Assembly (NCBI RefSeq): GCF_024198255.1
Contig: NZ_JAJVKW010000002.1
Location: forward strand, 620,001 to 684,000
DNA length: 64,000 nt
From: Myxococcus guangdongensis
GTDB taxonomy: Bacteria; Myxococcota; Myxococcia; Myxococcales; Myxococcaceae
Direction: 5' to 3'
Position 1 is the first letter of the stretch. Each line of letters starts with the position of its first letter. Below the pieces are notes generated by a model, which saw only the letters and a list, made by a program, of their open reading frames with translations, was not told the DNA's origin and searched no databases. A program made the position numbers and the translations under genes. Below are positions 1-8,534 of this stretch, one piece after another.

Positions 1-624
1 CTGTTCTCCACCTTCCCGGTGTGGCTGCTGTTCGTCGGCCGCGTCCTGCTGCCGGACCAACCGCTCACCCCCGGCAAGCTCGTGGCCGCGGGCCTGGGCG
101 TGGCGGGCGTGGTGATGCTCCAGTCCTCCGACATCCAGGGGCTGGCGCTGTCCGGCAAGGTGCTGCTGGGCGTGGGGATGACGCTCTTCTCCGTGGTCCT
201 CATCGCCGTGGCCAACGTGCTCGTCCGTCGCCACATGGCGCACGTGCCACCGCGCGTGCTCGTCTTCGGACAGGCGCTCAGCAGCGGCGTGCCCCTGCTC
301 GCGCTCTCCTTCCTGCTGGAGTCGAACGCCACCGTGACGTGGACGCCGCGCGCGGTGGGCGCGGTGCTCTACCTGGCCATCTTCGGCACCGCGTTCACCT
401 ACCTGTGTCTCTACTGGCTCCTGCCGCGCATCTCCCTCACCGCGCTGGGCGCCATGGCGCTGCTCGACACGCTGGTGGCGGTGGTGCTCGGCGTCGCGTT
501 CCTCGGCGAGCCGCTCACCGTGTCACTCGTCGTGGGCGGCGCGCTCATCCTGGGGAGCGCGGCCCTGGCCAATGCGCTCCCCCAGCGGTCCCCGCCCCGA
601 TCCGACGAACAGGCCCGGAGCTGA
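1..624 (+). CDS. EamA-family (DMT) transporter, 3' part
   Basis: Inner-membrane permease of the drug/metabolite transporter superfamily; the substrate cannot be told from sequence. The frame is open from base 1, so the N-terminal half lies outside the window and the GTG at 19 is not the true start. The visible 207 residues carry about six hydrophobic helices; the second EamA repeat runs from near residue 60 to residue 195 and contains the family-typical stretch FGTAFTYLCLYW and a final helix rich in Gly and Ala. The protein ends in a charged tail (SPPRSDEQARS). The next gene is convergent and starts 13 bp beyond the stop. Family call is firm, function is not. Confidence 0.85.
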   Translation: MFSTFPVWLLFVGRVLLPDQPLTPGKLVAAGLGVAGVVMLQSSDIQGLALSGKVLLGVGMTLFSVVLIAVANVLVRRHMAHVPPRVLVFGQALSSGVPLLALSFLLESNATVTWTPRAVGAVLYLAIFGTAFTYLCLYWLLPRISLTALGAMALLDTLVAVVLGVAFLGEPLTVSLVVGGALILGSAALANALPQRSPPRSDEQARS

Positions 625-637
625 AGGGGCTCGAAGG

Positions 638-1051
638 TCACCGCGAGGCGTTCAGCGCGCGGTGCTCCTGTATCCACGCGCGCGCCTCTTCGAGGGTGTC
701 CACGTAGCGCACGTCCAGCGGACGGCCACCGGTGAGCATGGAGCCCACCATCAAGCTCTTGGTGGTGGCCTTCTGCTCCAGCGCCGCGCCCACGTAGACG
801 ATGCCCAGGAACCAGTCCGCCTTCGCGTGCTCCACCAGGTAGCGGCGCGACTCCGGGCTCAGCTGCGACTCGGCGATGTCCGCCGCCAGGTAGAAGCGCC
901 CCTCGGAGGACAGCGACTGATACAGGCCACAGGACCAGCGCGACGTGTCCTCGGTGATGGCGCCCCGGAAGCGCGCCCACAGGATGTCCGGCGCTTCCAA
1001 CCACGCACGCTGCGCGCCGTGGTTCCACTCCTGCTCCCAATCCCTTGCCAT
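638..1051 (-). CDS. Small STAS/SpoIIAA-like hypothetical protein
   Basis: Soluble 137-residue protein without signal peptide or membrane segment. The second half (about residues 80-135) has the pattern of SpoIIAA-like/STAS folds common in myxobacteria: a hydrophobic strand (WFLGIVYVG), a helix, a strand and a closing helix ending in EEARAWIQEHR, which resembles the EEALAWL ending of that family. This assignment is by eye and the biochemical role is unknown. The gene lies 66 bp after the FG-GAP lipoprotein gene on the same strand, so it may be read from the same transcript. The start ATG sits 10 residues before the first conserved-looking strand. Confidence 0.6.
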   Translation of the reverse strand: MARDWEQEWNHGAQRAWLEAPDILWARFRGAITEDTSRWSCGLYQSLSSEGRFYLAADIAESQLSPESRRYLVEHAKADWFLGIVYVGAALEQKATTKSLMVGSMLTGGRPLDVRYVDTLEEARAWIQEHRALNASR

Positions 1052-1117
1052 GAGACTCCCGCGAAGAGGCCGGGCCCAGGATAGGCCCGACCGCCCGCGC
1101 TTCCCACTCGTCCGCCG

Positions 1118-4100
1118 CTAGAACCGCAGCGGCAGCGAGAACGCCGTCCCATTCTGCGTGCCCGTCCGGAAGCTGCGCGGCGCGCCGATGACCAGCGTAG
1201 GCGGTGTTGTCTGGTTGCCCGGCGTCAGCGCGATATCCTGACCAATCTGGCTTCGCTCGGAGCCATCCCCCGCGACGAGCAGGAAGGGCGACAGCGCGCC
1301 CTGCATGCCGGGGCCGCCCGCGTAGATGAACACGGCGCCGCCGCCATCCGAGGCCTCGGAGGCGCCCGGCGCGCCCACCACGAGGTCCGGCACCTTGTCG
1401 CCCGACAGGTCCACGTTGCCCGCCAGCGACGTGCCGAAGCCCACCGCGCGCGACTTGTGCACCAGGACGATGGGGTTGAGCCCATCACCGAAGAGGCCCA
1501 CCACGCCCGAGGCCACGTGGTCGGGCTTGGCCATCTCCGCCCGGAGCGTGGCGATGTCGACGAGCAGCACCACCGGCTGGGTGGTGCCGTTGAAGGGCAC
1601 GGACGTGGCGCTGATGGCCAGGAAGTCGCGCGCGTCACCACCGCCGCCCGCGTTGCCCAGGACCTTGCCCGCGCGGGCGATGGCGAGCCCCAGCCCCTGG
1701 TTGTTGAGCTGCACCTCGCTGTCCGCGGCGATGCGCCACACGGTGGCCGTGGTGCGCGAGCACTTCGCGCCGAAGCCCAGGAGGATGGCCACGCCGGAGC
1801 GGGTGCCCTCCGCGTAGCGCCACGCCAGGTCGTCACACGTGTCGCCGTCGATGTCGCCCAGCGACGTGAGCGCGCTGGTCTGCAACGCCATGGAGGGCCA
1901 GGTGTAGACGGGGTCGCAGACCATGGTGAGCTTGCTCAGCCCCGTGTCATCCGGCGCGCGGCCCAGGAACACCTCCAGGCCACGGTCGCGCAGCACGCCC
2001 AGGTCCTCGAACCCGTCGTTGTTGAAGTCGAAGCCGCCCACCAGGCCGCGCCCCAGCGCCGAGCGCTTGCACTTCGCGTCCGTCTCCGGCGTGCAGCCGG
2101 CAATCTGCAGCGGCGCCCACATCCGGTAGGCGGGCTTGTAGCTGCCGTCCGCCTGGCCCAGCGACACCAGCACGCCGCCCACGGACTGGCTGCCCGTGGT
2201 GAGGCACTCGGCGCGCGTCGTGTGGTACTGCGCCGCGTGCTCCGCGCTGGTGCTCGCGGGGACGATGAGGCCCGTGGCGCCCACCACGAGGTCCGGGCGG
2301 CCGTCCTTGTTGAAGTCGGTGAAGGCCACGTCCGCGCCCACCGAGCGGCCCGCTGTATGCGGGGAAGGAGCACCCTCCGCGCCCACGACGGCCTCCCCCG
2401 TGCGCGCCACCGGACGCACGTACGCGCGGCCGATGGAGAGCGCGTCACCGTCTCCGTTGGCGCCCGCGCCGGACCACCCCGGCGCGCCCAGCAGCGCCAG
2501 CGCGCCCGAGGCGCCCGTCGCCACCGCCACCTGCTCACCCACGCGCTCCACGCTGGGTCGCGCGGGGACATAGGAAGACGTGCGCGCCCACTCCGTCAGC
2601 GACGCGCCACCCCGGCGGAACAGCTCCACGCGGCCGGTGAACACCCCCGCCGCCGACGACGCGCGCCCGGCGAAGGCCGCCAGCGAGTCCCCATCCGGCA
2701 GCTTCCACACCGCCAGGCCCGCGCCCAGCGTGTCGGAGCGGGCCGTGCCGTTGAGCGCCAGCAGCGGCTTGTTGATGACCGCGCCCTTCGTCAGCGTGGA
2801 CAGCGGGTACGCCAGCACCTTGCCACCGAAGCGCAGCGCGGTGGCGCCCGTGCCGGGCTGCGCATACGGCGCGCCCAGCAGCAGCTCCGGCCCCGCCACG
2901 CCGTCCACGTCGAGCACCGCGAAGCTGCGCCCCGCGACGATGCTGGCCGACTCACCGTAGATGCGCGCGAAGGCCTCCTCGCGCTTCACCTGCGGCGGCG
3001 TGGCCGCGGGGTCTCCCGTGGGCACGAAGGTGCTCAGGTCGAACAGCAGCGCGCCGCCCGCGTCGGTGGCCGCGCGATTCCCACCACTGGCGCTCAGGTC
3101 CGGCGAGTCCGCGCGGTCCGCCACCGCCATCAGCAGCGGCGGGCGCGTGTCGTCACCGGGGATGGCGCCCAGCCGCCACGTCCCCTCGTTCGAGTCCGCC
3201 AGGTTGGCGGGCAGCACGTACACGTCCGGGGACGCCCGGAAGCGGATGCCCTCCGAGCGCGCGAAGAAGACGGAGATGGCCACCTGCGTGCCGGAGACCG
3301 CGCCCTCCGCGGTGTAGCGCGACACCTTGCTGAGGGCGGCGATGTCCAGCCGCCCATCCTTGTTGAAGTCCGCCGTCACCAGCACGCGGCCCATGTCCGA
3401 GCCCGTGCGTGCCATGGGCGCTCCGTCCTTCGACAGGTCCGAGCCCCCCAGGCGAATCGAGGGCAGGTCCGGCACCGGGGCGCTCGCCGAGGAGAGGTAG
3501 ATGTCCACGGTGCCGCGCGCGCGGATAGCGCTGGTGGGCGCCAGGTCTCCGGCGGGCGAGCCCACCACCAGGTCCACCTTGCCGTCCCCATCCATGTCCG
3601 CCACGGCCATGCCCGCGCCGAAGGCCGCGTCGCGCAGGAGGCCGGCCAGCTGCAAGCGCAGCGGCGCCGGGGCGCCCCCCTTGAACGTGTAGAGGTACAC
3701 CGCGCCCGCGTTGCTCACCGCCACGTCCGCGCCCGGCGAGGACACCACCAGCTCCGCGCGTCCGTCGCCGTCCAGGTCGCCGGCGGCCAGCGCGTCACCG
3801 AACTGCGCCGTGTCCGTGTCACCCGTGAGCACCCACAGCGGCTGCGGGTCCAGCCCGTCGTTGCCGCCCTTGTAGATGAAGACGGCGCCGCCGGTGGGCC
3901 GGCCCAAATCGCTCTCGCGCTGGCCCACGGCGAGGTCCAGCACGCCGTCGCCGTCGAAGTCCGCCGTCACCATGCTGGCCGCGTCGGTGAGCCGTCCGTG
4001 TGCGAGCCCCGGCCGCGTCAGCTCGTCCAGCACCACCACCGTGACGGACGCCTTGTCACCGGTGAACGGGTCCGACGCCTCCAGCAGCGCCGCGCCCGTG

Positions 4101-4837
4101 TCACCCGAGAGGAAGCCGATGCGCCCGGCCGCGAGCGTCCCCGGCCCCGACACCTTGCTCCACACCACCCTGTCGCTGCCGCCCCGCGTGAACAGCGGCA
4201 CGGACGACCCCGAGGGCACCGCCAGATACGCGGGCGCGCCGGCCAGCCGCGCCGTCTTGCTCACGGTGTACTGGAGCTCCACCTCGTCGCCCGTCTGCGA
4301 GTCGCGCACGGAGACCAGGTCCAGGCCCTCGCCGGTGCCCGCGGTGTAGCGGCCCTCCGGCGTCAGGGTGGCGCCCGACAGGTTCTGCTTCAGGCTGTAC
4401 GTGGCCGTGCCCAGCAGGCCCCGCGCCGCCACCTGGAAGGACACGCCCGGCCTCACGTCCGCGCGCGAGGGCGCGATGTCGAAGGCGGCGATGACGTCCA
4501 CCGTGGCGCGCGCGTCACCGGGGCAGCGCGCGTCCTCCACCACCAGCGTGTCACTGCCCGGCGTGTGTCCCGCGATGAAGCGGCTGCCGCGCAGCTCGCC
4601 GGACGAGCCTCCGTCCTGCAGCGTGTAGCGGTACTGGCCGCTGCCGCCGGTGGCCACCAGCGACACGGGGCCCCCCACGCGCACCCGCGTGGGCTCGGCG
4701 CGCAGGCTCACGGGCGACAGCCCCGTGCACCGGTCCACCTCCGGAGGCGGCTCCTGCTCACGCGCGGGTTCCAGGTCGTCGGAGCAGGCCGTCACGAGGA
4801 GCGCGAGCAGGGGGGCCGCGCGAGGGAATCGAATCAT
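1118..4837 (-). CDS. FG-GAP/VCBS repeat lipoprotein
   Basis: Large exported lipoprotein of 1239 residues. The signal peptide ends in a lipobox (LLVTAC, Cys about residue 18). After two Ig-like stretches (about residues 35-280) come at least nine FG-GAP repeats with calcium-binding DxDxDGxxD loops, for example DFDGDGVLDLAVG, DLDGDGRAELVV, DMDGDGKVDLVVG, DFNKDGRPDLVVG and DFNNDGFEDLGV. Repeats of this kind fold into an integrin-alpha-like propeller that binds calcium and often mediates surface contacts. It is the last of five minus-strand genes for exported proteins, 31 bp after the cytochrome-tailed gene. A specific ligand cannot be inferred. The ATG used is followed at once by a positively charged n-region (MIRFPR). 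Confidence 0.85.
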   Translation of the reverse strand: MIRFPRAAPLLALLVTACSDDLEPAREQEPPPEVDRCTGLSPVSLRAEPTRVRVGGPVSLVATGGSGQYRYTLQDGGSSGELRGSRFIAGHTPGSDTLVVEDARCPGDARATVDVIAAFDIAPSRADVRPGVSFQVAARGLLGTATYSLKQNLSGATLTPEGRYTAGTGEGLDLVSVRDSQTGDEVELQYTVSKTARLAGAPAYLAVPSGSSVPLFTRGGSDRVVWSKVSGPGTLAAGRIGFLSGDTGAALLEASDPFTGDKASVTVVVLDELTRPGLAHGRLTDAASMVTADFDGDGVLDLAVGQRESDLGRPTGGAVFIYKGGNDGLDPQPLWVLTGDTDTAQFGDALAAGDLDGDGRAELVVSSPGADVAVSNAGAVYLYTFKGGAPAPLRLQLAGLLRDAAFGAGMAVADMDGDGKVDLVVGSPAGDLAPTSAIRARGTVDIYLSSASAPVPDLPSIRLGGSDLSKDGAPMARTGSDMGRVLVTADFNKDGRLDIAALSKVSRYTAEGAVSGTQVAISVFFARSEGIRFRASPDVYVLPANLADSNEGTWRLGAIPGDDTRPPLLMAVADRADSPDLSASGGNRAATDAGGALLFDLSTFVPTGDPAATPPQVKREEAFARIYGESASIVAGRSFAVLDVDGVAGPELLLGAPYAQPGTGATALRFGGKVLAYPLSTLTKGAVINKPLLALNGTARSDTLGAGLAVWKLPDGDSLAAFAGRASSAAGVFTGRVELFRRGGASLTEWARTSSYVPARPSVERVGEQVAVATGASGALALLGAPGWSGAGANGDGDALSIGRAYVRPVARTGEAVVGAEGAPSPHTAGRSVGADVAFTDFNKDGRPDLVVGATGLIVPASTSAEHAAQYHTTRAECLTTGSQSVGGVLVSLGQADGSYKPAYRMWAPLQIAGCTPETDAKCKRSALGRGLVGGFDFNNDGFEDLGVLRDRGLEVFLGRAPDDTGLSKLTMVCDPVYTWPSMALQTSALTSLGDIDGDTCDDLAWRYAEGTRSGVAILLGFGAKCSRTTATVWRIAADSEVQLNNQGLGLAIARAGKVLGNAGGGGDARDFLAISATSVPFNGTTQPVVLLVDIATLRAEMAKPDHVASGVVGLFGDGLNPIVLVHKSRAVGFGTSLAGNVDLSGDKVPDLVVGAPGASEASDGGGAVFIYAGGPGMQGALSPFLLVAGDGSERSQIGQDIALTPGNQTTPPTLVIGAPRSFRTGTQNGTAFSLPLRF

Positions 4838-4868
4838 GGGGTGCCTCGGGGGGGGTAAGGCGGGACGA

Positions 4869-6434
4869 CTAGGGCTTCGCGCCGGACGCGGCCCAGCGCT
4901 GGATGAGGGAGATGAGCTGCGGGTCCAACGGCCCGTCCGCGGGCATGCGCTGGTCTCTCACCGCGGCGGTAATGAGCGCCGCGTTCTCCTTCCACAGCGC
5001 GTACGTGTTGAGCGCCCGGCCGGGGCCGGTGATGTGGCACTTCTCACAGCGCGACACGTGGATGGGCTGGATGTCCGTCGCCCAGCTCAGCACCGCGGTG
5101 CTCACCGGCTGGTAGTCGAAGGGCACCAGCCGCTTCGCCTCGGTGCCATCCAGGAAGCGCGCCACCACGCCCAGCGCCAGACGGCCCGCGGGCAGGCCCG
5201 CGAACGAGTACGCCTTGGGCGTGCCGTCATCCTCGGTGCCCCCCAGGCTGTACACGGGGCCCTCGCCCTGGGCGCGGAACTCCGCGCCGCCGAGCTGGAA
5301 GACAATCTCCTCGGGATTCACGCCGGCGGGCATCACCGCGCGCACCACCAGGCCGTCCTCGACCACCTGCATGCCCTGGTGCAGTCCCGTCACGCGCGGC
5401 GCCGGAGACTTGCTCACCGCCACCGTCTCGCCGCCCAGTTGCACCCACGCGCAGCCGCTCTCGTCCGCGGACAGGAAGCGGAACTCGCGCGTGTCGATGC
5501 CCTGCGCCAGGCCCCACTCGTTCGCGTCCGCGTCGTAGAGCAACAGCGCGTCGCTCGACTTCACCCACAGGAAGCGCCCCGACGCGAGCAGCTGCGCCGG
5601 CCGCTGCGGCAGCGTCACCCGACGCCAGCCCTCCTTCGTGTGGCGCAAGAGGCCCTGGTTCGTGAGCAGCCACAGCTCACCCGCCGTGCCCAGCCCCGGC
5701 CCCAGGCCCGCGAGCGACAGCACCTCTTCGCCCTCCGCCAGCGGCGCGCCCTGCTCGCGCACGTCGAAGTGCACCAGGCTGGTGGCCACGGCGACGAACA
5801 GCTTGCCGTCGCGCAGGAACCACACGCCCGCCGAGCCCTCCGTCGTCGGCGCCGCCGCCAGCGCGGTGATGCCGGTGAGCGCCTCGCCCTTCACCTTCAG
5901 GGCGGACAGCGTGCCATCGCGCAGCTGGAACAGGCCGGTGGGATGCGCCAGCCACACCGCGCCGTCCGCGGACTGGGTCGTCGCGCTGATGCCCAGGCCC
6001 AGCGCGTCACGCCACGGCGGGGAGATGAGCCAGCCCGACTCGGCGAGGAACAGGCCGTTCTGCGCCTCGACGAGCGCGCTGTGCGGCCCCATCCGGAACA
6101 CGGCGTTCACCGTGCCCGGCTGGGCGCTGTTTCCCGGGTGGGGCTCCAGCGCGCCGAGCGAGCCGTCCAGCCGCAGGCGCACCACGTTGCCGCTGGTGTT
6201 GGCGAAGATGCCGCCACCCGACTGGTCCGCGAAACCCGGGGCGGACGCCAACGTCGTCTTCGCCCGGACCTCGGTGGGTCGGAACGAGACGGGCCGGGGC
6301 CTGTCCAGCGGGAGTGAGTCTTCGCCGCACGCGGCGAGGAGGACGGCGGCGCAGAGGGGGAGGAGGCGAAGGAGGCCGGGGGCGGAGGACCGCCCCTGGG
6401 CCAGGTCCCGGGGGGCTCGGGGATGGGTGCGCAT
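4869..6434 (-). CDS. Lipoprotein with C-terminal cytochrome c-like haem site
   Basis: 521-residue exported protein. The start MRTHPRAP at 6434 is chosen because it leaves a 7-bp gap to the upstream DUF1501 gene and puts a charged n-region before the signal helix; an in-frame start 13 codons earlier would overlap that gene. The lipobox is LLAAC, followed by GEDS. Residues 60-440 are rich in Gly, Trp and beta-strand patterns (GSVWLAHPTGLF-like units as in ligand-binding propellers). Near residue 463 is a single CxxCH haem-attachment motif (CEKCH) followed about 33 residues later by RMPADG, whose Met is a likely axial ligand. This predicts a small c-type haem tail on a propeller. Partner enzymes are unknown; the operon mates are a DUF1501 and a DUF1588-like protein. 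Confidence 0.7.
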   Translation of the reverse strand: MRTHPRAPRDLAQGRSSAPGLLRLLPLCAAVLLAACGEDSLPLDRPRPVSFRPTEVRAKTTLASAPGFADQSGGGIFANTSGNVVRLRLDGSLGALEPHPGNSAQPGTVNAVFRMGPHSALVEAQNGLFLAESGWLISPPWRDALGLGISATTQSADGAVWLAHPTGLFQLRDGTLSALKVKGEALTGITALAAAPTTEGSAGVWFLRDGKLFVAVATSLVHFDVREQGAPLAEGEEVLSLAGLGPGLGTAGELWLLTNQGLLRHTKEGWRRVTLPQRPAQLLASGRFLWVKSSDALLLYDADANEWGLAQGIDTREFRFLSADESGCAWVQLGGETVAVSKSPAPRVTGLHQGMQVVEDGLVVRAVMPAGVNPEEIVFQLGGAEFRAQGEGPVYSLGGTEDDGTPKAYSFAGLPAGRLALGVVARFLDGTEAKRLVPFDYQPVSTAVLSWATDIQPIHVSRCEKCHITGPGRALNTYALWKENAALITAAVRDQRMPADGPLDPQLISLIQRWAASGAKP

Positions 6435-6441
6435 GCGGCTT

Positions 6442-7839
6442 TCAGGCGAGGATGGGACGGAGGGGCTCCACACGGGTGATGCTGTAATCCAGGCCCGCCG
6501 AGGCCAGCACCGTGGCGATGACGTGCTCGGGGAGGATGTTCTCGCCGTTGGGGTTGGCGGCGCCGGTGCGCAAATCGAACGTGCCCGGGGCCATGCCGAT
6601 GTCGCCGCTCTTGCCGAAGACGTAGTTGTGCTTCACGCCGGCGCCCATGACCATGCACGAGTTCGAGATGTGGTGGTCTCGCCCGCCGGAGCTGTTGATG
6701 AGCGGCGTGCGGGAGAACTCGGAGAACACCATGATGGTGGTGTGGTCCATGAACGTCCCGCCCGAGGGGTGCTGGGACGCGCGCAGGTCATCCACCAGGC
6801 TGGCCAGCGCGTCGAAGCCGCGGCGCTGGTTGCTCGCGTGGGTGAGCTGGGTGCCGAAGTGCGTGTCCAGGCCACCGGTGAGGTTGATGGTGACGCACTG
6901 GGCGATGCCCTTCTTGAGCGCCGTGCCCACCATGGCGGCGCGGCCCGCCTCGTTGTCGTAGCGGCCGCTCTGGTCCAGGCCGTAGCGCTGGCGCACCGCG
7001 GCCATGTCGTCGTTGTTCAGCTCGAAGCGGAACGACGACTCCAGCTGCTGCGTCATCACCTGCTGCATCTGGTCGCGGCTGTTCTGGTACGTGGTGCCCA
7101 CGCCGCGCGCGCCGTAGGCGGCCTGCTCGCAGTTGATGGGCTGGCCCCGGAAGTCCACCAGCTGCTTCTCGATTTCGCTGTCCAGCACCTGCGAGTTGGG
7201 CTTGAGCGTGAGCAGCAGGTCGTCCTTGCGGCTGACGCGCAGCGCGTTGGCGTAGCCGGGGTAGCGGTCGTTGTACGACTCCACGTTGAACGCGATGTTG
7301 GAGATGGGCACGCGGGGCTTCATCTGCCCCACGATTTCCGTCGCCGTGGAGGAGCCACGCGCCGCGCTGCCGATGGGCATCTTCCCGGTGAGGAAGTAGC
7401 GGTAGCCCACCTCGTGGCCCAGCGTGTTCATGTTGATGCCGCGCACCACCGTCATCAAGTCGAAGTGGTCCGCCAGCCGCCCCACCGCCGGCCCGAAGTC
7501 GATGTTCGAGCGGCCCTTGCCGGAGATGTCCGGGCGCAGGGGGATGGAGGAGAAGCGCGAGTCCCCGATGAGGTTGTAGCCGGGGAGGATGCGCGTCTCC
7601 GCGGCGCGGTCCGCGGTGAACTCGTCCGGGTCCTTCGGGTCGAAGGCCAGCAGCTGGTCCCAGCCGCCGTTGAAGTACACGAAGACGAAGCAGCGGTCCG
7701 CCGGGGCCAGCGCGGCGGCCTGGGCGAAGGAGCGGAAGGGCAGTCCGCCCAGGAGGGTGGAGCCCATGAAGCCGGCGGCGGCCTTGAGGAAGGTGCGGCG
7801 CTCGGGACGGTGGTTCTCGTCGAGGCGATTCTTCTTCAT
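6442..7839 (-). CDS. DUF1501 family protein, Tat-exported
   Basis: 465-residue DUF1501 (sulfatase-like fold) protein. The start MKKNRLDENH at 7839 is preferred over an upstream open stretch because GGAGTGA lies just upstream at good spacing and because it begins a twin-arginine signal (ERRTFLKAAAGFMG, RR about residues 14-15). Family-typical blocks follow: FVYFNGGWDQLLAFDPK near the N-terminus, then MVFSEFSRTPLINSSGGRDHH with the conserved Glu/Arg and HH near residue 400. DUF1501 proteins usually pair with DUF1549/DUF1588/DUF1800 proteins and are secreted folded. The gene lies 17 bp after the lipoprotein gene and 7 bp before the cytochrome-tailed gene, so co-expression is likely. Enzymatic activity of the family is unproven. 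Confidence 0.85.
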   Translation of the reverse strand: MKKNRLDENHRPERRTFLKAAAGFMGSTLLGGLPFRSFAQAAALAPADRCFVFVYFNGGWDQLLAFDPKDPDEFTADRAAETRILPGYNLIGDSRFSSIPLRPDISGKGRSNIDFGPAVGRLADHFDLMTVVRGINMNTLGHEVGYRYFLTGKMPIGSAARGSSTATEIVGQMKPRVPISNIAFNVESYNDRYPGYANALRVSRKDDLLLTLKPNSQVLDSEIEKQLVDFRGQPINCEQAAYGARGVGTTYQNSRDQMQQVMTQQLESSFRFELNNDDMAAVRQRYGLDQSGRYDNEAGRAAMVGTALKKGIAQCVTINLTGGLDTHFGTQLTHASNQRRGFDALASLVDDLRASQHPSGGTFMDHTTIMVFSEFSRTPLINSSGGRDHHISNSCMVMGAGVKHNYVFGKSGDIGMAPGTFDLRTGAANPNGENILPEHVIATVLASAGLDYSITRVEPLRPILA

Positions 7840-7856
7840 CGAAGTCACTCCGCGCT

Positions 7857-8534
7857 TCAGTAGGTGATGAACCGCGTGTCGGTCAGCATGGCGATGCACA
7901 TCACCGCCAACACGTCCGAGCGCCGCTTGGCCGTCTCCGCCCGGGCCGAGGCCTGGGTGAAGAACGTGGCCCACTTGTCCAGCTCCTCTCCCTCCAGGGG
8001 CGCGCCCCAGAAGCGAAGGGAGTTGTAGACGAGGAACTCACGCACCTGGGCGTCCGTCAGCTTGCGCAAATCCCCCCAGACATCCGGCAGGGTGCGCGAC
8101 AGCGTGCGCTTGGTGGCGTCCGCCAGCTTCAGCTCGTCGTTCGCCTGGCCGATGCACACGAAGCGCGCGCCGTCCTCCAGGAACTTGGCGAACACCAGGT
8201 TGGGCTCGGTGTTCTCGCTGTTGACGAGCGCGTAGTCGGCGCGGCCCAGCGACGAGGCGCGCGCGTCGATGCCGTCTCCGCCGTTCACCCAGCGGCGGCC
8301 CACGGCCTCCAGGATGGCGGCGTCCAGCTGGGCCACGTTGAGCCGGCGCGGGGCGCGGCCCACGCTACCGCCCTGGGCCTCCGGGTCCGGCAGCGGCTCG
8401 AAGTCCCCAGGCTGGTGGGGGTTGGCGATGGGCTCGAGCGTCCCGTCCTCGGTGGGACCGGACTTCTCGTCGGGGGACTTGGTGCAGCCAGCGCTCAGCG
8501 CGAGCAGCGCGGCGGTCAGGAGCCAGCGGCGCAT
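7857..8534 (-). CDS. Hypothetical lipoprotein in DUF1501 operon
   Basis: 225-residue exported protein whose signal peptide ends in LSAGC (lipobox, Cys about residue 17) followed by a Lys/Pro/Glu linker. The rest is mostly helical by pattern (RRLNVAQLDAAILEAVGRRWV, LSRTLPDVWGDLRKLTDAQ) and ends in SDVLAVMCIAMLTDTRFITY. The C-terminal ending resembles small proteins that accompany DUF1501 genes in myxobacteria, but I do not recognise a named domain. The start codon overlaps the stop of the upstream gene by one base (TGATG), so translation is probably coupled to it. Confidence 0.7.
   Translation of the reverse strand: MRRWLLTAALLALSAGCTKSPDEKSGPTEDGTLEPIANPHQPGDFEPLPDPEAQGGSVGRAPRRLNVAQLDAAILEAVGRRWVNGGDGIDARASSLGRADYALVNSENTEPNLVFAKFLEDGARFVCIGQANDELKLADATKRTLSRTLPDVWGDLRKLTDAQVREFLVYNSLRFWGAPLEGEELDKWATFFTQASARAETAKRRSDVLAVMCIAMLTDTRFITY

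Noticed and set aside
1457-4858. Very long plus-strand open frame opposite the FG-GAP lipoprotein gene
   Set aside because: Composition is Arg/His/Ala-rich shadow sequence of a high-GC gene, and the minus frame has a signal peptide and nine clear FG-GAP repeats.
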